Shown here piece after piece: positions 37,315-39,656 of a stretch of 39,656 nucleotides of DNA. The translations under genes and the position numbers were made by a program. The notes under the pieces are model-generated. The model saw only the letters and a list, made by a program, of their open reading frames with translations. It had not been told where the DNA came from and searched no databases. The number at the start of each line of letters is the position of its first letter. The stretch's first letter is position 1. This DNA is from Rubrimonas sp036735545 (GTDB lineage Bacteria > Pseudomonadota > Alphaproteobacteria > Rhodobacterales > Rhodobacteraceae): NCBI GenBank assembly GCA_036735545.1, contig DAINOD010000020.1, positions 1-39,656 of the forward strand. The letters are read 5' to 3'.

Positions 37315-38283
37315 ATGAAATGTCTCGCCTGGGCCTTTGCCCTGCTTGCGCCCCTCGCGGCCCTCGCAGCCGAACCCCTGCCGTCCTGGAACGACGGCGC
37401 GACGCGATCCGCGATCATCGCCTTCGTCGCGGCGGCCACGGACCCGGACTCGGACGGCTTCGTGCCGGAGGCCGAGCGCATCGCGACGTTCGACAACGAC
37501 GGCACGCTCTGGGCCGAGAACCCCTATTACTTCCAGTTCATCGCCACGATGGATCGCGCGGCGGAACTGGCGCAGGCGAACCCGGGCTGGGCGGACACGC
37601 CGGCCCTCGCCGCGGCCGCGGCCGGCGACCTCGAGGCCGTCCTGAAGCTGGGTTGGGCGGCGCAGGACGAGATCGTCGCCGCGACGCATTCGGACATGCC
37701 GGTCGAGGATTACGTCGCGACCGCCGAGGCCTGGTTCGAGACGGCGCGCCACCCCGCGACCGGCAGGCGGTACGACCGGATGATCTACCAGCCGATGGTC
37801 GAGTTGCTGGAGCACCTGAGGGACAACGGCTTCGCGACCTACATCGTCTCGGGGGGCGACACCGATTTCATCCGCGCCTTCGCCGGGCGAACCTACGGCG
37901 TGCCGCCGCAGAACATCGTGGGATCGCAGACGAACATGGCCTTCGAGATGGTCGGCGGCGTTCCGGAGGTGCTGAACAAGGGCGGCCGGTCGTTCTTCAC
38001 GGACAAGGGCGGCAAGCCGGTGGGCATCGCGCGCCACATCGGACGACGGCCCGTGTTCGTCGCCGGCAATTCCGACGGCGATCTGGAGATGGCGCAATGG
38101 GCCGTCGCGGGTGGCGGGCCGCGTTTCGTGATGCTCGTCCACCACACCGACGCCGCGCGCGAATGGGCCTACGACCGCGACAGCAGGGTCGGCAGGCTGG
38201 ACCGCGCGCTCGACGCCGCGGCGGCCGAGGGCTGGACCGTGGTCGACATGGCGCGGGACTGGGGCCGCATCTGGCCCGATTGA
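37315..38283 (+). CDS. Exported HAD-family phosphatase
   Basis: 322-aa protein with a Sec signal peptide (MKCLAWAFALLAPLAALA, cleavage near residue 19). HAD motif I is TFDNDGTLW (D60 nucleophile, D62), motif II is in IVSGGDTDFIRAF, and motif III/IV are KGGRSFF/GKPVGIARH and AGNSDGDLEMAQWA. It resembles phosphoserine-phosphatase-like HAD enzymes that act in the periplasm. The start at 37315 is preferred because it gives a clean signal peptide; the frame is open upstream and the ribosome site is weak. It is divergent from the phospholipase-like gene. Together they would fit release of phosphate from phospholipid head groups, if the former is active. Confidence 0.87.
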   Translation: MKCLAWAFALLAPLAALAAEPLPSWNDGATRSAIIAFVAAATDPDSDGFVPEAERIATFDNDGTLWAENPYYFQFIATMDRAAELAQANPGWADTPALAAAAAGDLEAVLKLGWAAQDEIVAATHSDMPVEDYVATAEAWFETARHPATGRRYDRMIYQPMVELLEHLRDNGFATYIVSGGDTDFIRAFAGRTYGVPPQNIVGSQTNMAFEMVGGVPEVLNKGGRSFFTDKGGKPVGIARHIGRRPVFVAGNSDGDLEMAQWAVAGGGPRFVMLVHHTDAAREWAYDRDSRVGRLDRALDAAAAEGWTVVDMARDWGRIWPD

Positions 38284-38997
38284 GCGGACAGGCCGGGACG
38301 CGTCCGGGGCCGGCCCCGCGCGGGCCCCGCGGACCGGCGGTCGCGCCCGGCCGCGATGGCGCGGAGCGCAGACCGGGTGCGCGTCCGGACCCGCGGCGCC
38401 GGCGCGATGCGCCGCCTCCGCATCGCATGGGGCCCTGGCGGCACGGATGGGGCGCAAGGCGAGGGCGCGGGGGAACGCGCGATCGCGCGGCCGTGGCAAC
38501 CGCCCGTCGCCGCCGCCGGAAACGGGGTTGCGGCACCGTGAGGGTCCGGCCGGTCGGCTCCGGCTTCGGCCCCGCGCGGTCGCGACGGCGCCGAAACCCG
38601 TGCCGCGGGGCGGGCTGGGCGCCGCCGCGCGCGCCGGCCCATGCGCTCTGCGGCGATGGGCGCGCTGCGGCCGCATCCACGCCCTCCTGCCGATCCGCGG
38701 CAGGCGCGCGGGACAGGCGGCGGGCGCCCGGTCGGACGGCCGGCCTCGGACGCTCGCCACCGGCCCCCGATGCCGGGCGGGATGCCTTCCGTGTGGATCC
38801 AGCTCTCGACCGTGTTGGCGAACGCCCGCACCATGAGGCGTGCGAACGTCGGGAACGGGGTCATGATGGCGCTGGCAGGGCAGGATTCCCGCCCTCATCC
38901 TGTCGGTGGCGCGACGCGGCTTCGCGATGGACAGGGTTTGTGCGCCGCGGGCCGGCGCCATGGCCGGCCGGCGCGCCGAACGGAAAGGGAGAAGTTC
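38284..38997. other. 714-bp region without a convincing gene
   Basis: Very GC-rich sequence after the HAD stop, with many short palindromes (for example GGGGCCGGCCCC at 38306-38317). Open frames exist on both strands, but their translations are Arg/Pro/Ala-rich and look like shadows. The best candidate is the minus-strand frame from 38864 (MTPFPTFARLMVRAF...), which looks protein-like for about 35 residues and then degrades, so a decayed gene is possible. The last 60 bp should hold the promoter and leader of the acetamidase gene, including the inverted repeat GCCGGC-GCCATG-GCCGGC. Confidence 0.5.
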
Positions 38998-39656
38998 ATG
39001 AGCTGGTTCGACAGATCGCTGATGGCCCGCAAGGGCGTCGCCGGGGGCAGGCCCGGCGCCGCCTCCTCGCTGACCATCGAGAAGCAGGGCCGCTTCCACT
39101 ACGTCTACGGCCCCTACGCCTCGCCAGTGCTCGAGGTCGCGCCCGGCGCCGTGGTGACGGTCGAGACCCATGACGCCTTCGAGGGCAAGGTGCGGCACGA
39201 GACGGACAGCCCCTCGGCCCTGCTGAACTTCCCCTTCCTCAACCCCCAGACCGGCCCGATCTTCGTGACGGGGGCCGAGAAGGGCGACGCGCTGGCGGTG
39301 CGGATCCTCTCGATCCGGCCGCGCGGCCCCCAGCCCGTGGGCACAACCTGCCTGATCCCGGAATTCGGCGGGCTGGTGGGCACCGCCGACACCGCCATGC
39401 TGAACCCGGCCCTGCCCGAGAGGGTGAAGAAGGTCCGCGTGGACGAGAACGGCGTCTACTGGTCCGACCGCATCACGCTGCCCTACGAGCCCTTCATCGG
39501 CACCATCGGCACCTCGCCGGAGATCGAGGCGATCAGCTCGCTGCAGCCCGACACCCATGGCGGCAACATGGACATGCCCGACGTGGCGCCCGGCGCGGTG
39601 ATCTACCTGCCGGTGAACGCGCCGGGCGCGCTGCTCTATCTCGGCGACTGCCACGC
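38998..39656 (+). CDS. Acetamidase/formamidase family protein (C-terminus cut by window edge)
   Basis: First 219 residues of an FmdA/AmdA-type amidohydrolase, which hydrolyses formamide, acetamide or similar short amides to ammonia and the acid. Visible hallmarks are GAVVTVETHDAFEGKV (about 50-65), NPQTGPIFVTGAEKGDALAV (about 82-101), PYEPFIGTIGTSPE (about 161-174), DTHGGNMDMPD (about 184-194), and LYLGDCHA at the edge, where the metal/active-site Asp and His lie. The full family length is about 300-410, so roughly half may be missing. The ATG at 38998 has AAAGGGAG 7 nt upstream. The gene is cytoplasmic and likely nitrogen-regulated; no regulator is visible. Confidence 0.93.
   Translation, partial: MSWFDRSLMARKGVAGGRPGAASSLTIEKQGRFHYVYGPYASPVLEVAPGAVVTVETHDAFEGKVRHETDSPSALLNFPFLNPQTGPIFVTGAEKGDALAVRILSIRPRGPQPVGTTCLIPEFGGLVGTADTAMLNPALPERVKKVRVDENGVYWSDRITLPYEPFIGTIGTSPEIEAISSLQPDTHGGNMDMPDVAPGAVIYLPVNAPGALLYLGDCH

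Noticed and set aside
38169..38864. 231-aa minus-strand ORF in the 714-bp gap
   Set aside because: Only the first 35 or so residues look protein-like; the rest is Arg/Pro/Ala-rich and overlaps the HAD gene. Kept only as a possible decayed gene.
37108..39654. 848-aa minus-strand frame over the HAD and acetamidase genes
   Set aside because: A shadow of two recognisable plus-strand genes; its translation has no family features.

Overview
The window is very G+C-rich (mostly about 70% or more by eye) and reads as the chromosome of an alphaproteobacterium of the Rhodobacterales (Rhodobacter/Roseobacter type). The clues are crotonyl-CoA carboxylase/reductase of the ethylmalonyl-CoA pathway, the glpD-glpSTPQUV-glpK glycerol ABC locus, a LuxR/LuxI pair, a ChrR-type zinc/cupin anti-sigma factor, the long tandem-type dCTP deaminase, and a gyrA with an acidic insertion near its end. 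This is inference from gene content; no phylogeny was run.

Layout. 1-1310 (-): C-terminally cut RecD/UvrD-like helicase. 1427-2269 (+): tandem universal stress protein. 2330-4101 (-): a quorum-sensing unit (70-aa coupled protein, luxR, luxI) with a CtrA-like half-match upstream. 4316-5590 (-): ccr. 5705-16515 (-): a glycerol uptake and catabolism locus in the order glpD, glpS, glpT, glpP, glpQ, [98-aa inserted gene], glpU, glpV, glpK, iron-type alcohol dehydrogenase, with the divergent repressor glpR at 16716-17480. 17552-18853 (+): GPH/MelB-type symporter. 18937-20037 (+): thioredoxin-fold/2-oxoglutarate-oxygenase fusion. 20030-22151 (-): ChrR-like factor, DUF6134-like exported protein and SDR, tightly coupled. 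22417-22493 (+): tRNA-Pro(GGG). 22519-26447 (+): dCTP deaminase and gyrA. 26569-28133 (-): MBL-like protein and gamma-glutamylcyclotransferase-like protein. 28186-33627 (+): 1,813-aa signalling protein (pseudokinase, AAA, helical repeats, GAF, class III cyclase). 33631-37153 (-): phospholipase-C-like protein plus an unrecognised partner. 37315-38283 (+): exported HAD phosphatase. 38284-38997: no convincing gene. 38998-39656 (+): start of an acetamidase/formamidase.

How the genes work together. GlpSTPQUV should import glycerol, GlpK phosphorylates it and GlpD oxidises glycerol-3-phosphate to dihydroxyacetone phosphate, under GlpR control. The two ATPases look asymmetric: GlpS has LSGGQ but no H-loop histidine, and GlpT has the H-loop histidine but a ruined signature motif, which predicts one working and one dead composite ATP site.

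Most unusual observation. Between glpQ and glpU lies a 355-bp A+T-rich segment (42% G+C counted over 10741-10860; 78% in the neighbouring 11101-11160). It is flanked by two identical 53-bp direct repeats made of the glpQ tail, the ribosome binding site and the glpU start. It encodes a 98-aa protein resembling the small 'trypsin-co-occurring' (trypco2) proteins linked to bacterial conflict systems, plus a 34-aa chimeric ORF. The repeat keeps the TGATG stop-start coupling at both ends, so the operon is interrupted without being broken and could in principle be restored exactly by repeat recombination.

Other points are a phospholipase-C-family protein that has lost three of four metal-ligand residues, an orphan ChrR with an RpoE-like promoter, and an 18-bp perfect inverted repeat beside the tRNA gene.
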